Below are positions 32,286 through 40,503 of a DNA stretch of 64,000 nt, piece by piece; the first letter of the stretch is position 1; the number at the start of each line of letters is the position of its first letter. The notes beneath the pieces are model-generated. The model was given only the letters and a program-made list of their open reading frames with translations. It ran no database searches and was not told where the DNA came from. A program made the position numbers and the translations under genes. This DNA is from Paludibaculum sp. (GTDB taxonomy: Bacteria; Acidobacteriota; Terriglobia; Bryobacterales; Bryobacteraceae), in contig JARKQJ010000170.1 of NCBI GenBank assembly GCA_029973955.1, positions 1 to 64,000 of the forward strand, read 5' to 3'.

Positions 32286-34211
32286 GTGGTTGACTACCAG
32301 ACGCTCCGCAACAGGCTCGATCAGGAGTTGCGCGCCAATTCCCTCGCGGAAGCACGGCAGACATTGGGCGAACTCTGGTCATCGCAGCCCTCTTCCTCCA
32401 CCGCGGCTCTCATCCTTAATCTGAGGCCCGTCCTCGCAAAACAATTCAGCCTTCGCCAATTTCGCGTTGCGATCCTGCGCTCCTTCACGGTGGAGCCCAT
32501 CGCAACACTCCTCCAGGCCTCCGCCGTTCTTCATGGCCTCGACCTTGACATCTATTTCGGTGACTTCAACGCCTACGCCCAGGAGATGCTGCAGCCACCG
32601 TCCGCGCTGCGCTCGTTCGATCCCGCCATTGTGATTCTCGCCGTCCGCACACCCGACCTTCTTCCGCTCATCTGGGAGCAGTTCCCTGACCTCGCTCCGG
32701 AAGACGTGCCAGCGCTCATTTCCAACGCCCTCCAGCAGATGCGCACCTGGCTCCAGTCCTTCCGCCAATCCTGCGGCGCCCGGCTGATCGTTCACTCCCT
32801 CGAACTGCCGGTCTCTCCCGCACAGGGGCTCCTCGATCACGCCAACCTCTCCGGCCAAACCGAAGCCATTCTCGAATTCAACCGCGGACTCAAGACTCTC
32901 GCGGCGGAGTTCACCAATGTCAGTGTCCTGGACTACGACGCCCTCATCTCCCGCTATGGCCGCGAGCCCTGGAACGATGAGGTCCGCAGCGCGGCCATCC
33001 GCCTTCCCATTTCCTCCAAGTACCTCCGCTGCCTCGCTCACGAATGGCTCCGCCACATCCACGCCTTCGTCGGGCAGACGCGCAAGGTCCTCGTCACGGA
33101 CCTCGACAACACTCTCTGGGGCGGTCTCGCGGGAGAGGAAGGGCTTTCCGGCATTCAACTGGGTACCGATCATGCGGGCCTCGGCTATCGCAAGCTCCAG
33201 CGCGCGTTGCTCGACCTGCACCACCGCGGCATTCTGCTCGCCGTTTGCAGCAAGAATAACGAGGCTGACGCCATGCGCATCCTTGAGCAACATCCCGATA
33301 TGCTGCTCAAACCCGACCACTTCGCGGCCATGCGCATCAACTGGAACGACAAGGCCGCGAACCTCAAAGAGATCGCCGCCGAACTCAACCTTGGCAACGA
33401 TGCCCTCGTCTTTCTCGACGACAATCCCGTCGAGCGCCAGCGCATTCGCGCGGAGATGCCCGAGGTGGAGGTGATCGAACTGCCCTCCTCGCCATTGCTT
33501 TACGCGCAGGCATTGCGCGACAGTGTCGTCTTTGAGCGTCTCTCCGTCACCGCGGAAGACCGTCTGCGCACGGAGCTCTACCGGCAGCAGAAGGAGCGCA
33601 TTGAGCTGGCCCAGGCAGCCGGATCGCTCGAAGAGTTCTACGCCTCATTGAAACAGGTGGTCACCATCGCGCCGGTTACCGCCGCGTCCGTGTCGCGCGC
33701 CGCGCAGCTCACGCAGAAAACCAACCAGTTCAACCTCACCACGCGCCGGTACAGCGAAACCCAGATCTCCGAACTCATGGCCACGCCAGGCTGGAACCTC
33801 TCAACCATCCAGGTGGAAGACCGCTTCGGCGACAACGGCATCGTCGGCGTCGTCATCACGCACACTGCCGACTACGTTTGCTGCGTCGACACATTTGTCC
33901 TGAGTTGCCGCGTCATCGGCCGCACCGTCGAATCGGCCGTACTCTCCTACATCGTGGCCGAATGCGCCCGCGAAGGACTGCAGGAGATCCGCGGCCAGTT
34001 CATCCCCACCAAGAAGAACGCGCCCGCCGCCTCTCTTTACTCTTCCCATGGTTTCGTCGCCATCCCGCCCCTGGCGGGCGGCAACGGCAACGGCGAAGCC
34101 AAAGGTTCCTGGTGGGCTCTCGATCTCCGCAAGGCCGACGTGAAGTCTCCCGAGTGGATCCAACTCCGCGTCGCTACGGAACAGGTCCTCTCCACCTATG
34201 CCACTCGTTGA
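32286..34211 (+). CDS. FkbH-like HAD-superfamily protein
   Basis: A 641-aa protein of the FkbH family: a GDSL-like N-terminal region (about 50-250; FRVAILRSFTVEP and DLDIYFGDFNAY), a HAD phosphatase-like domain starting with VTDLDNTLWGG near residue 270 and FLDDNPVERQRI near 375, and a GNAT-like C-terminus (about 460-620). Characterised FkbH proteins convert 1,3-bisphosphoglycerate into glyceryl-ACP. That chemistry suits the ACP encoded directly downstream (14-base overlap). The GTG start at 32286 follows GGAGG at 32271-32275; the ORF continues further upstream but without homology. It probably supplies a C3 acyl group for sugar decoration. Confidence 0.9.
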   Translation: MVDYQTLRNRLDQELRANSLAEARQTLGELWSSQPSSSTAALILNLRPVLAKQFSLRQFRVAILRSFTVEPIATLLQASAVLHGLDLDIYFGDFNAYAQEMLQPPSALRSFDPAIVILAVRTPDLLPLIWEQFPDLAPEDVPALISNALQQMRTWLQSFRQSCGARLIVHSLELPVSPAQGLLDHANLSGQTEAILEFNRGLKTLAAEFTNVSVLDYDALISRYGREPWNDEVRSAAIRLPISSKYLRCLAHEWLRHIHAFVGQTRKVLVTDLDNTLWGGLAGEEGLSGIQLGTDHAGLGYRKLQRALLDLHHRGILLAVCSKNNEADAMRILEQHPDMLLKPDHFAAMRINWNDKAANLKEIAAELNLGNDALVFLDDNPVERQRIRAEMPEVEVIELPSSPLLYAQALRDSVVFERLSVTAEDRLRTELYRQQKERIELAQAAGSLEEFYASLKQVVTIAPVTAASVSRAAQLTQKTNQFNLTTRRYSETQISELMATPGWNLSTIQVEDRFGDNGIVGVVITHTADYVCCVDTFVLSCRVIGRTVESAVLSYIVAECAREGLQEIRGQFIPTKKNAPAASLYSSHGFVAIPPLAGGNGNGEAKGSWWALDLRKADVKSPEWIQLRVATEQVLSTYATR

Positions 34212-34449
34212 TCGCATCTCCCGGCTAGTCGCCGACATCTTCGAAGTCCCCCTCGCCTCGGTCACTCCGGACTCGTCTCCGGATTCCATCGAGTCCTGGG
34301 ATTCGCTTCGCCACCTCAACCTTGTCCTCGCTCTGGAGCAGGAGTTCGGGATTCAGTTCACCCCGGAGGAGATCGAACAATTGCTCTCCGTCTGGCTCAT
34401 CGGCAGCCTCGTGGAAGAAAAGCTCAGCAGTTCAGGAGTCACCCAATGA
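34198..34449 (+). CDS. acyl carrier protein
   Basis: An 83-aa stand-alone acyl carrier protein. The phosphopantetheine attachment serine is in ESWDSLRHLNLVLALEQEF (the DSL motif near residue 41), with the usual four-helix pattern around it (LVADIFEVPLASVTPDSS before, FTPEEIEQLLSV after). It begins inside the end of the FkbH-like gene and its stop overlaps the ATG of the GNAT gene, so all three are translated together. It most likely carries the acyl group made by FkbH and/or the MaoC fusion. A possible but degenerate phosphopantetheinyl transferase lies at 54.7 kb. Confidence 0.93.
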   Translation: MPLVDRISRLVADIFEVPLASVTPDSSPDSIESWDSLRHLNLVLALEQEFGIQFTPEEIEQLLSVWLIGSLVEEKLSSSGVTQ

Positions 34450-35576
34450 GCATCGAGTTCCGTTTCGCCGCCACGAACGAATACCCGCGCATCAGCGCCT
34501 TCCTCGATGAGTTCTGGGCCAAGAACCACATCTATGTCCGCAAACCTGAGCTATTTGAGTGGACCTTCCGCCGCCCCGGCTACTGGGATCCCGGCCAGTA
34601 CAGTTTCTCCCTCGCTGAAGACAACGGAGAACTCGTTGGCATTCTCGGCGGAATTCCCTATGATCTGAACTTCCAGGGCTCGCGCCGGCGCGGCGTTTGG
34701 ATCGTCAACTTCGCCGTGCGGCCTGACTATCGAAAAGGCGCCGCCGCCCTGCGCCTCCTCAGCACATTCCGGAATCCTTCATTTCCCGTTGTCATCGCCT
34801 CCGGCCTGAACGAAGCCACCGTGGCGATCTACAAAGTCTTGCGCGGCCAGGTATTGCCAGAGCCCCCACGGCACGTCGCCGTACTTCCTCCCGCGGTTGA
34901 CCGCCTGGCCGCCCTCATTTCTTACGCCCATCCGGATTGGCACGCCTCGCGCGCCGACGCGCTCGCCTGCTTCTTCGAATGGCCGGCGCTCCCCCCACCG
35001 CCCACTCTCCCTGGCCGGCAACTCCCGCCTGCCTGGGATGAGGTGGACTGGCCTCGCATCGCCGCGCATACCGTCGGCGCCTGCCGCGATCTCGACTACC
35101 TCACCTGGCGCTACCTCCGGCACCCCTGCTTCTCTTACCGCATCCTCACCGTCCCGGAAGGCCCTCACACCGGGCTGCTCATCTGGCGGCTCGAAACCGC
35201 GTCGCGCATTGTGAATGGACAACGGGTCGACGTGGACACCATCGGACGCATCGTCGAATTTCTCCCCGCCAGCCCCGCCAACGCCACGCACCTGCTCGCT
35301 GCTCTCCAGGCAGACCTCGAGCAAGCCGGGGCCCTCGGCGCGGACTTCTATAACTATGACGGCGCCTGCCGCCAGGCATTCAACGACGTCCTTTTCCGCT
35401 GCACCTCACAACATCCCGACGGCCACGACGTGCCCACCCGCCTCCAACCCATCGATCCCGGCAGCGGCATGTTGAATGCCATCTTCGCCGACCCGGATCT
35501 GCCAAGTTGCGATCTCAGCCCGACTTGTCCGTGGTACTGGACCAAGTCCGACTCAGACCAGGACCGCCCCAACTGA
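34446..35576 (+). CDS. GNAT-fold N-acyltransferase-like protein
   Basis: A 376-aa protein with a GNAT acetyltransferase-like N-terminal domain (about 1-120; VWIVNFAVRPDYRKGAAALRLL resembles motif A, with the pyrophosphate-binding RKGAAA). A longer C-terminal part of similar overall type (LDYLTWRYLRHPCFSYRI) recalls double-GNAT or FemAB-like enzymes. Coupled by ATGA overlap to the ACP gene, it is the natural candidate to move the acyl group from ACP to an amino sugar. The acceptor and acyl group are inferred, not shown. Confidence 0.78.
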   Translation: MSIEFRFAATNEYPRISAFLDEFWAKNHIYVRKPELFEWTFRRPGYWDPGQYSFSLAEDNGELVGILGGIPYDLNFQGSRRRGVWIVNFAVRPDYRKGAAALRLLSTFRNPSFPVVIASGLNEATVAIYKVLRGQVLPEPPRHVAVLPPAVDRLAALISYAHPDWHASRADALACFFEWPALPPPPTLPGRQLPPAWDEVDWPRIAAHTVGACRDLDYLTWRYLRHPCFSYRILTVPEGPHTGLLIWRLETASRIVNGQRVDVDTIGRIVEFLPASPANATHLLAALQADLEQAGALGADFYNYDGACRQAFNDVLFRCTSQHPDGHDVPTRLQPIDPGSGMLNAIFADPDLPSCDLSPTCPWYWTKSDSDQDRPN

Positions 35577-35585
35577 ACTTCCCTC

Positions 35586-36542
35586 ATGCGCCAACTCAAC
35601 ATCGTCATGTACCACTACGTTCGCGATCTTCCGCGAACACGCTTTCCGCGTATCCGCGGGATGCTCACTGACGACTTCCGCGCCCAGGTGGATGTCCTCC
35701 AAAGCTCATTCGAGATGGCTACCCTCGAATCCGCGCTCAGCTTCCTCGCCGGAAAGTATCATCCCCGGCGGAACCTGTGCCTGCTGACCTTCGACGACGC
35801 CTTGCGGGAACACTTCACGGGCGTCATGCCCATCCTCGCCGAGCGCCGCATTCAGGGCATCTTCGGCATCATCACCGGATGCGTCGAGGAGCACGCCGTG
35901 GCTCCAGTCCACATGAACCACTTCCTCGCCGCCGATCTCGCTTTCCACCGCTACAGCCGTATCTTCGCCGCTGCCTGGAGATTGGCGTACGGCGAACTCC
36001 TGAGCTCGATCCCCGTAGACGTCGAGAACGCGCGCCGGTCTTACCCTCTCGATACCGCATCCGAAGCGGTTTTCAAGTGGCTCATCAATTTCCAACTCCC
36101 CGAACGGCAGCGCGATGAGATCATCCGCTTCCTTTTCGCCCGCTATTTCGGCGAGGAATGCGCCTTCGCGCGCGAACTCTACATGAGCTGGGATGAAATC
36201 CGCCAACTGCAGTCCGCCGGCATGTTGCTGGCCGGTCACACCCACCGCCACCGCCCGCTATCGGCCCTCTCCCTGACCGAACTTCGGCACGACCTCGAAA
36301 CCAGCCATCACCTGCTGCTGAACCGCACCTCTCACCAGGCGCTGTGGCCATTCAGCTACCCCTACGGCAAACGTAACTCTTACTCTCCTGATGCGATCGA
36401 ACTGCTGCGCTCCACCGGCTACGATTGCGCGCTCACCACCGAATCCGGGCGCAATGTGCCGGGCGTATCTTCCTTCGAACTCTTCCGCACTGACTGCAAC
36501 GGCGCCGTCCAACGCCTGCTCGTTCAGTCCGCTGTCGCTTGA
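35586..36542 (+). CDS. polysaccharide deacetylase (NodB-like, CE4)
   Basis: A 318-aa protein with the NodB homology region. Motif 1 is LLTFDDALREHF (the TFDD aspartates near residue 62) and motif 2 is AGHTHRHRPL (HxxxH-type metal ligands near 220); SYPYGK follows near 258. No clear signal peptide is present, so it may act on a lipid-linked or cytoplasmic sugar. Likely reaction: removal of an N-acetyl group, which could free the amino group for the ACP-linked acyl group made by the preceding genes. It follows the GNAT gene by 9 bases. Confidence 0.85.
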   Translation: MRQLNIVMYHYVRDLPRTRFPRIRGMLTDDFRAQVDVLQSSFEMATLESALSFLAGKYHPRRNLCLLTFDDALREHFTGVMPILAERRIQGIFGIITGCVEEHAVAPVHMNHFLAADLAFHRYSRIFAAAWRLAYGELLSSIPVDVENARRSYPLDTASEAVFKWLINFQLPERQRDEIIRFLFARYFGEECAFARELYMSWDEIRQLQSAGMLLAGHTHRHRPLSALSLTELRHDLETSHHLLLNRTSHQALWPFSYPYGKRNSYSPDAIELLRSTGYDCALTTESGRNVPGVSSFELFRTDCNGAVQRLLVQSAVA

Positions 36543-36562
36543 GGCTCGCTCCCAGGACACCT

Positions 36563-37387
36563 ATGCCAGCTACCACACCCACCGCCCTATCCCTGCCTGC
36601 GGCTTACGATGAGGCGTTCTACCAGGAAGTGGGCCAGATCGCCTACCGTTCCGCGCAGGTCCTCGTTCCCCTGTTGATGGATCTCCTCCATCCGCGCAGC
36701 GTCGTCGACATCGGCTGCGGGGCCGGCGCCTGGCTCTCCGTCTTCCACCAGCACGGCATCGAAGACTATCTCGGCGTCGATTCATCCTGGGTCGAGCCCA
36801 GCACTCTGGTCATTCCGCCCGATCACTTCTTCACGCACAACCTCGATCGGGAACTCACCCTGCCGCGTCAGTTTGATCTCGTCCTCAGCCTGGAAGTGGC
36901 CGAACATCTTCCGCCCGAGGCTGCCCGCGGCTTCGTGCACTCCCTCACCCGCCTGGGCCCGGTCGTCGTGTTTTCCGCCGCCATCCCGGAGCAGGGCGGC
37001 GTCTGTCACCTCAATGAACAATGGCCCGAGTATTGGGCCGCGCTCTTTGCCGGCTTCGGTTTCGTCCCCGTGGACTGCATTCGGCCGCGCCTCTGGTCTC
37101 AACCTGCCGTGGAGTGGTGGTACGCGCAAAACACTCTGATCTACGCCAGCCAGGAGGCGCTGACCCGGTTCGGGCTGCAGCCGGCCGGCGATCCCGTTGC
37201 CACTCAGCTCAGCATCGTCCACAAGGATATGTACCTCAAGATCGTCGGCAAGTACCACGCCGCCCGCGCTCGCGCCGACCTGGAGCAGGTACCGCTCCGC
37301 AAGCTGCTCGGCGCCCTGCCCGGCGCTCTCTCGCGCTACATCCGCCGTCTGGCCCATCATCCTTCCGCCGGTGCAAAGGTGGCGTAA
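36563..37387 (+). CDS. class I SAM-dependent methyltransferase
   Basis: A 274-aa protein with a SAM-binding Rossmann core: motif I VVDIGCGAGAWLSVF near residue 48, motif II YLGVDSSW near 70, and LVLSLEVAEHLPPEAA near 105. The C-terminal 70 residues are basic and Arg-rich (ARARADLEQVPLRKLLG), perhaps for membrane or partner contact. It may methylate a sugar hydroxyl or the acyl group in this cassette. I chose the ATG at 36563; the frame also has a TTG at 36539 that overlaps the previous stop. Its TAA stop overlaps the next ATG (TAATG). Confidence 0.85.
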   Translation: MPATTPTALSLPAAYDEAFYQEVGQIAYRSAQVLVPLLMDLLHPRSVVDIGCGAGAWLSVFHQHGIEDYLGVDSSWVEPSTLVIPPDHFFTHNLDRELTLPRQFDLVLSLEVAEHLPPEAARGFVHSLTRLGPVVVFSAAIPEQGGVCHLNEQWPEYWAALFAGFGFVPVDCIRPRLWSQPAVEWWYAQNTLIYASQEALTRFGLQPAGDPVATQLSIVHKDMYLKIVGKYHAARARADLEQVPLRKLLGALPGALSRYIRRLAHHPSAGAKVA

Positions 37388-38259
37388 TGGCAGACGCAAA
37401 CGCCCCAGTTTCAATTGTCATTCGTGTCCGCAATGAAGGCCGGCTCCTGCGCAAGACGCTCGCGGCGTTGAATGCTCAGGATGGGCCGCCACTCGAAGTG
37501 ATTGTGGTGGATAACGAATCCACGGACGACTCCTCCGAGGTCGCCCGCGAGGCCGGGGCCATCGTGCTGACGCTGCCTCGGTCCGAATTCACCTACGGAA
37601 AAGCCCTGAACGTCGGCATCAGCGCCGCCACCTCTGATTTCGTCGTGCTGCTGAGCGCTCACTCTCTGCCGGTCGGCCCCAACTTCATTCGCCTCGCCGT
37701 GAAACCCTTTGAGAATCCCGCCATCGCCGCTGTCCGCTGCGTGCATATCTCCAACAGGCAGGAGGTGGAACAGTGGGCGAACCAGTCCACTCTTACCTGG
37801 CCCGCGGAACTCACCGACGTCGTTGCCCGCGGACCCGTCGCCTGCGGTTGCGCCATTCGCCGTTCGGTTTGGGCCCAATTGCCGTTCAACGAAGATATCA
37901 AAGCGGTCGAAGACAAGTTCTGGGCCGCCGAAGCGCTAAAGCTCGGCTATCTCATCACCAGCTCGCCTGCGATCTATCTCTATATGCAGGAGTTTAGCTT
38001 CCTGGGCTACATCCGCAAGCTCAATAAGGATCGCCTCTGCTTCTACCAGCACACCGGAAGGAGCTTTGCCGGCCATCCCACCACCCGCGATCTCTGGGTC
38101 GATCTCTTCTACACCCTGCCCCGCCGCGCGTTGCGTGGCATGGTTCAGGACCTCCTGCTTGCCTTTGCCGTCACCAGCGTGCCACTGCAAGCCTGGTACC
38201 TCAAACTGCAGTCCAGACGAGGGCAGTCGCTCTCGCGCTCCCATTCAGTGAACTCATGA
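37387..38259 (+). CDS. family 2 glycosyltransferase
   Basis: A 290-aa GT-A fold inverting glycosyltransferase. N-terminal SIVIRVRNEGRLLRKTL, nucleotide-binding EVIVVDNESTDDS, and the region around LLSAHSLPVGPNF, where the usual DxD is replaced by SAHS. The acceptor-site ED pair is AVEDKFWAAEAL near residue 178. The DxD change is seen in some GT2 subfamilies and does not prove inactivity. No membrane helix is present. It overlaps the methyltransferase by one base and the epimerase gene by four (ATGA). Confidence 0.88.
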   Translation: MADANAPVSIVIRVRNEGRLLRKTLAALNAQDGPPLEVIVVDNESTDDSSEVAREAGAIVLTLPRSEFTYGKALNVGISAATSDFVVLLSAHSLPVGPNFIRLAVKPFENPAIAAVRCVHISNRQEVEQWANQSTLTWPAELTDVVARGPVACGCAIRRSVWAQLPFNEDIKAVEDKFWAAEALKLGYLITSSPAIYLYMQEFSFLGYIRKLNKDRLCFYQHTGRSFAGHPTTRDLWVDLFYTLPRRALRGMVQDLLLAFAVTSVPLQAWYLKLQSRRGQSLSRSHSVNS

Positions 38260-39395
38260 GAACAATCGCTGCCCTTACCGGCTCCCGCGGAGAATGGGGC
38301 TACATCCGCCCCATTCTCAAATCGATTGATCGCGATCCCGATCTCGACTATCGGATCATCGCTACTCATATGCATCTGCTCCCTACCTTCGGCAACACCG
38401 TGAAGGAGATCGAGCGCGACGGCTTTCATGTGGATGAGCGCGTCTACATGACTTTCGACGGCTACAACGCCAGCACCATGGCCAAGTCACTCGGCGTCCT
38501 GCTCCTGGAGTTGCCCACCGTTCTCTCCCGGCTTCGCCCTGATATCATCCTGCTCGCCGGCGACCGCGGAGAACAGTTGATGGGCGCGGTCGCCGGTCTT
38601 CACCTCGGCATCCCCGTCGCGCACATCCAGGCAGGCGAGTTGTCGGGCAATGTCGATGGCATCGTCCGTCACGCTATCACCAAGCTCGCCCACATCCACT
38701 TCGCCGCAAACGAAGAGTTTGCCGATCGCGTGCGCCGCATGGGCGAGCAGGACTTCCGCATCTTCGTCACCGGCGCCCCGCTGGTGGATGAGCTTGTCGA
38801 GGGCCCAATTACCCCCGAAGCCGAGTTGCGTTTGCGCTACCGCCTGCCCGAGCAGCAGAAGCTCGTGCTTACCGTCCAGCATCCCGTCACCGAGGAAGAA
38901 GGCGCCGCCGGTGAACAGATTTCGGAGACAATCCATGCCCTGATGGAACTCAACTGGCCCACCATCTTCATCTACCCGAACGGCGACGCCGGCAGCGAGT
39001 CCATCCGCTCCCAGCTCGCGGCCTTCAAGCGCCCCAACGTGCGCATGTTCCGCAACCTCCCCCGGCAGGACTACCTCGGACTGATGCGCATGGCCTCCGT
39101 CGTCGTCGGCAACTCCAGCAGCGGAATCATGGAGGCGCCGTCGTTCGGAAGACCCACCGTCAACATCGGCCGCCGCCAGGCCGGCCGTCCTCAAGCCTGC
39201 AATGTAATCAACGTTGGATATGCGAAAAGTGACATTGTAAGCGCTTTACAACGCGCAACCAGCCCCGATTTCGTCGCTCAAGCGAGCACTGCGCGCAATC
39301 CTTACGGCGACGGCAACGCCTCCCAACACATCGTCGATGTCCTCAAAAACATCGAAATCAACTCCCGGCTCCTTCTCAAGGAACTCACCTACTAG
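38256..39395 (+). CDS. hydrolysing UDP-GlcNAc-type 2-epimerase (NeuC/LegG-like)
   Basis: A 379-aa GT-B fold enzyme. Family signatures are LTGSRGEWGYIRPIL at the start, LAGDRGEQLMGAVAG, HIQAGELSGNVDGIVRHAITKLAHIHF, and VGNSSSGIMEAPSFGRPTVNIG with the substrate-binding segment. Length and the GNVD...RHAITK block fit the hydrolysing NeuC/LegG branch, which releases UDP and gives ManNAc or 2,4-diacetamido-trideoxymannose. It stands next to CMP-sugar synthetase and NeuB-type synthase genes, so nonulosonic acid synthesis is the clear context. Whether the product is NeuAc, legionaminic acid or another isomer is not resolved; the CapD and DegT enzymes upstream favour a legionaminic-type sugar. Confidence 0.92.
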   Translation: MRTIAALTGSRGEWGYIRPILKSIDRDPDLDYRIIATHMHLLPTFGNTVKEIERDGFHVDERVYMTFDGYNASTMAKSLGVLLLELPTVLSRLRPDIILLAGDRGEQLMGAVAGLHLGIPVAHIQAGELSGNVDGIVRHAITKLAHIHFAANEEFADRVRRMGEQDFRIFVTGAPLVDELVEGPITPEAELRLRYRLPEQQKLVLTVQHPVTEEEGAAGEQISETIHALMELNWPTIFIYPNGDAGSESIRSQLAAFKRPNVRMFRNLPRQDYLGLMRMASVVVGNSSSGIMEAPSFGRPTVNIGRRQAGRPQACNVINVGYAKSDIVSALQRATSPDFVAQASTARNPYGDGNASQHIVDVLKNIEINSRLLLKELTY

Positions 39396-39405
39396 CAGGT
39401 CTATC

Positions 39406-40500
39406 GTGCTCACATTAGAGGACTTCCTCATCCGCGCCAACCTTCCCCTCAAGGCCGCTCTGCAGCGCATGACCGACAACCGCCGCGGCGTTCTGTTCGT
39501 CTGCGATACCGACGCCCATCTGGTCGGGGTTTTGAGCGACGGTGACGTTCGGCGCAGCTTGCTGGACAACACGCAGCTCGTCTCGCCCGTCTCCAAGATC
39601 ATGAATACAGACCCGGTTACGGCCTCCACCATCGCCGATGCCAAGGACCTGGTGAAACGCCTCGCCATCGTCGCCGTGCCGGTCATCGACGACGAAGGCC
39701 GCATCCGGGAAGCCGCCATCGAAGACCGCGACGGCGTCATTTCGTTGCGCACGCTGCCGACGCAGACCAATGCGGAAAAAGGGCTCTGTGCCGTCGCCCT
39801 GATTCCGGCGCGCGGCGGCTCCAAGCGCATTCCGCGTAAGAACCTGGCCATGATCAGCGGCTGTTCCCTGGTGGGCTGGGCGATTCAAGCGGCTCGCGAG
39901 TCCACGGAGGTCGCCCACATCCTGGTTTCCACGGACGACGACGAGATCGCCGCCGAGTGCCGCCGGCACGGGGCGGAAGTGCCCTGGCTGCGGCCCCCGC
40001 AGTTGGCGCACGACGATTCGCCCACGATTGCGGCGGTGGAACATGCCCTGCGATGGGCGCTGGAGAACATCGAGCCGGCGCCGGTATTCGCGGTGTTGCT
40101 GGAACCGACGGCTCCGCTGAGGGAGGGCCGGCACATCGATGTGGCACTGGAGATGCTGGCGGCATCCGACGCCGATTGCGTCATGTCGGTCTCTGAGGCG
40201 CCGCACGTATTCCATCCCGAGGAGCTGTTGGTGGTGACGGACGGGCAGTTGTGTCCATACCTGCCGTACAGGACGATGGAGACGCGTCATCTGCGCGGCG
40301 ATCAATCGAGCGTATACATTCCGAACGGCTTGGTCTACGCGCTGCGAATTGAGGCAGTGCTCGCCACGCACAGCCTGTATGGCGCCAAGACGCTGCCCTA
40401 CATCACGCCGTGGAGCGAGTTCCTGGACATCGACACGGCCGACGACCTGAAGATGGCGGAGTTGCGGATGCAACGCCGCGAGATGGTGGGAAAGGAGTAG
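39406..40500 (+). CDS. CBS-domain CMP-nonulosonate synthetase fusion (LegF/NeuA-like)
   Basis: A 364-aa fusion. Residues about 1-120 hold two CBS motifs (LQRMTDNRRGVLFVCDTDAH and VSKIMNTDPVTASTI). Residues about 128-364 are a cytidylyltransferase of the NeuA type: ALIPARGGSKRIPRKN, STDDDEIAAECRRHGAEV, LLEPTAPLR and DIDTADDLKMAE. It activates the nonulosonic acid with CTP, or could be a PtmE-like nucleotidyltransferase, since that enzyme also carries CBS domains. The start is uncertain: the upstream frame overlaps the epimerase, so I take the GTG at 39406. Codon third-base preference changes between the two halves of this gene. Confidence 0.88.
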   Translation: MLTLEDFLIRANLPLKAALQRMTDNRRGVLFVCDTDAHLVGVLSDGDVRRSLLDNTQLVSPVSKIMNTDPVTASTIADAKDLVKRLAIVAVPVIDDEGRIREAAIEDRDGVISLRTLPTQTNAEKGLCAVALIPARGGSKRIPRKNLAMISGCSLVGWAIQAARESTEVAHILVSTDDDEIAAECRRHGAEVPWLRPPQLAHDDSPTIAAVEHALRWALENIEPAPVFAVLLEPTAPLREGRHIDVALEMLAASDADCVMSVSEAPHVFHPEELLVVTDGQLCPYLPYRTMETRHLRGDQSSVYIPNGLVYALRIEAVLATHSLYGAKTLPYITPWSEFLDIDTADDLKMAELRMQRREMVGKE

Positions 40501-40503
40501 AGA

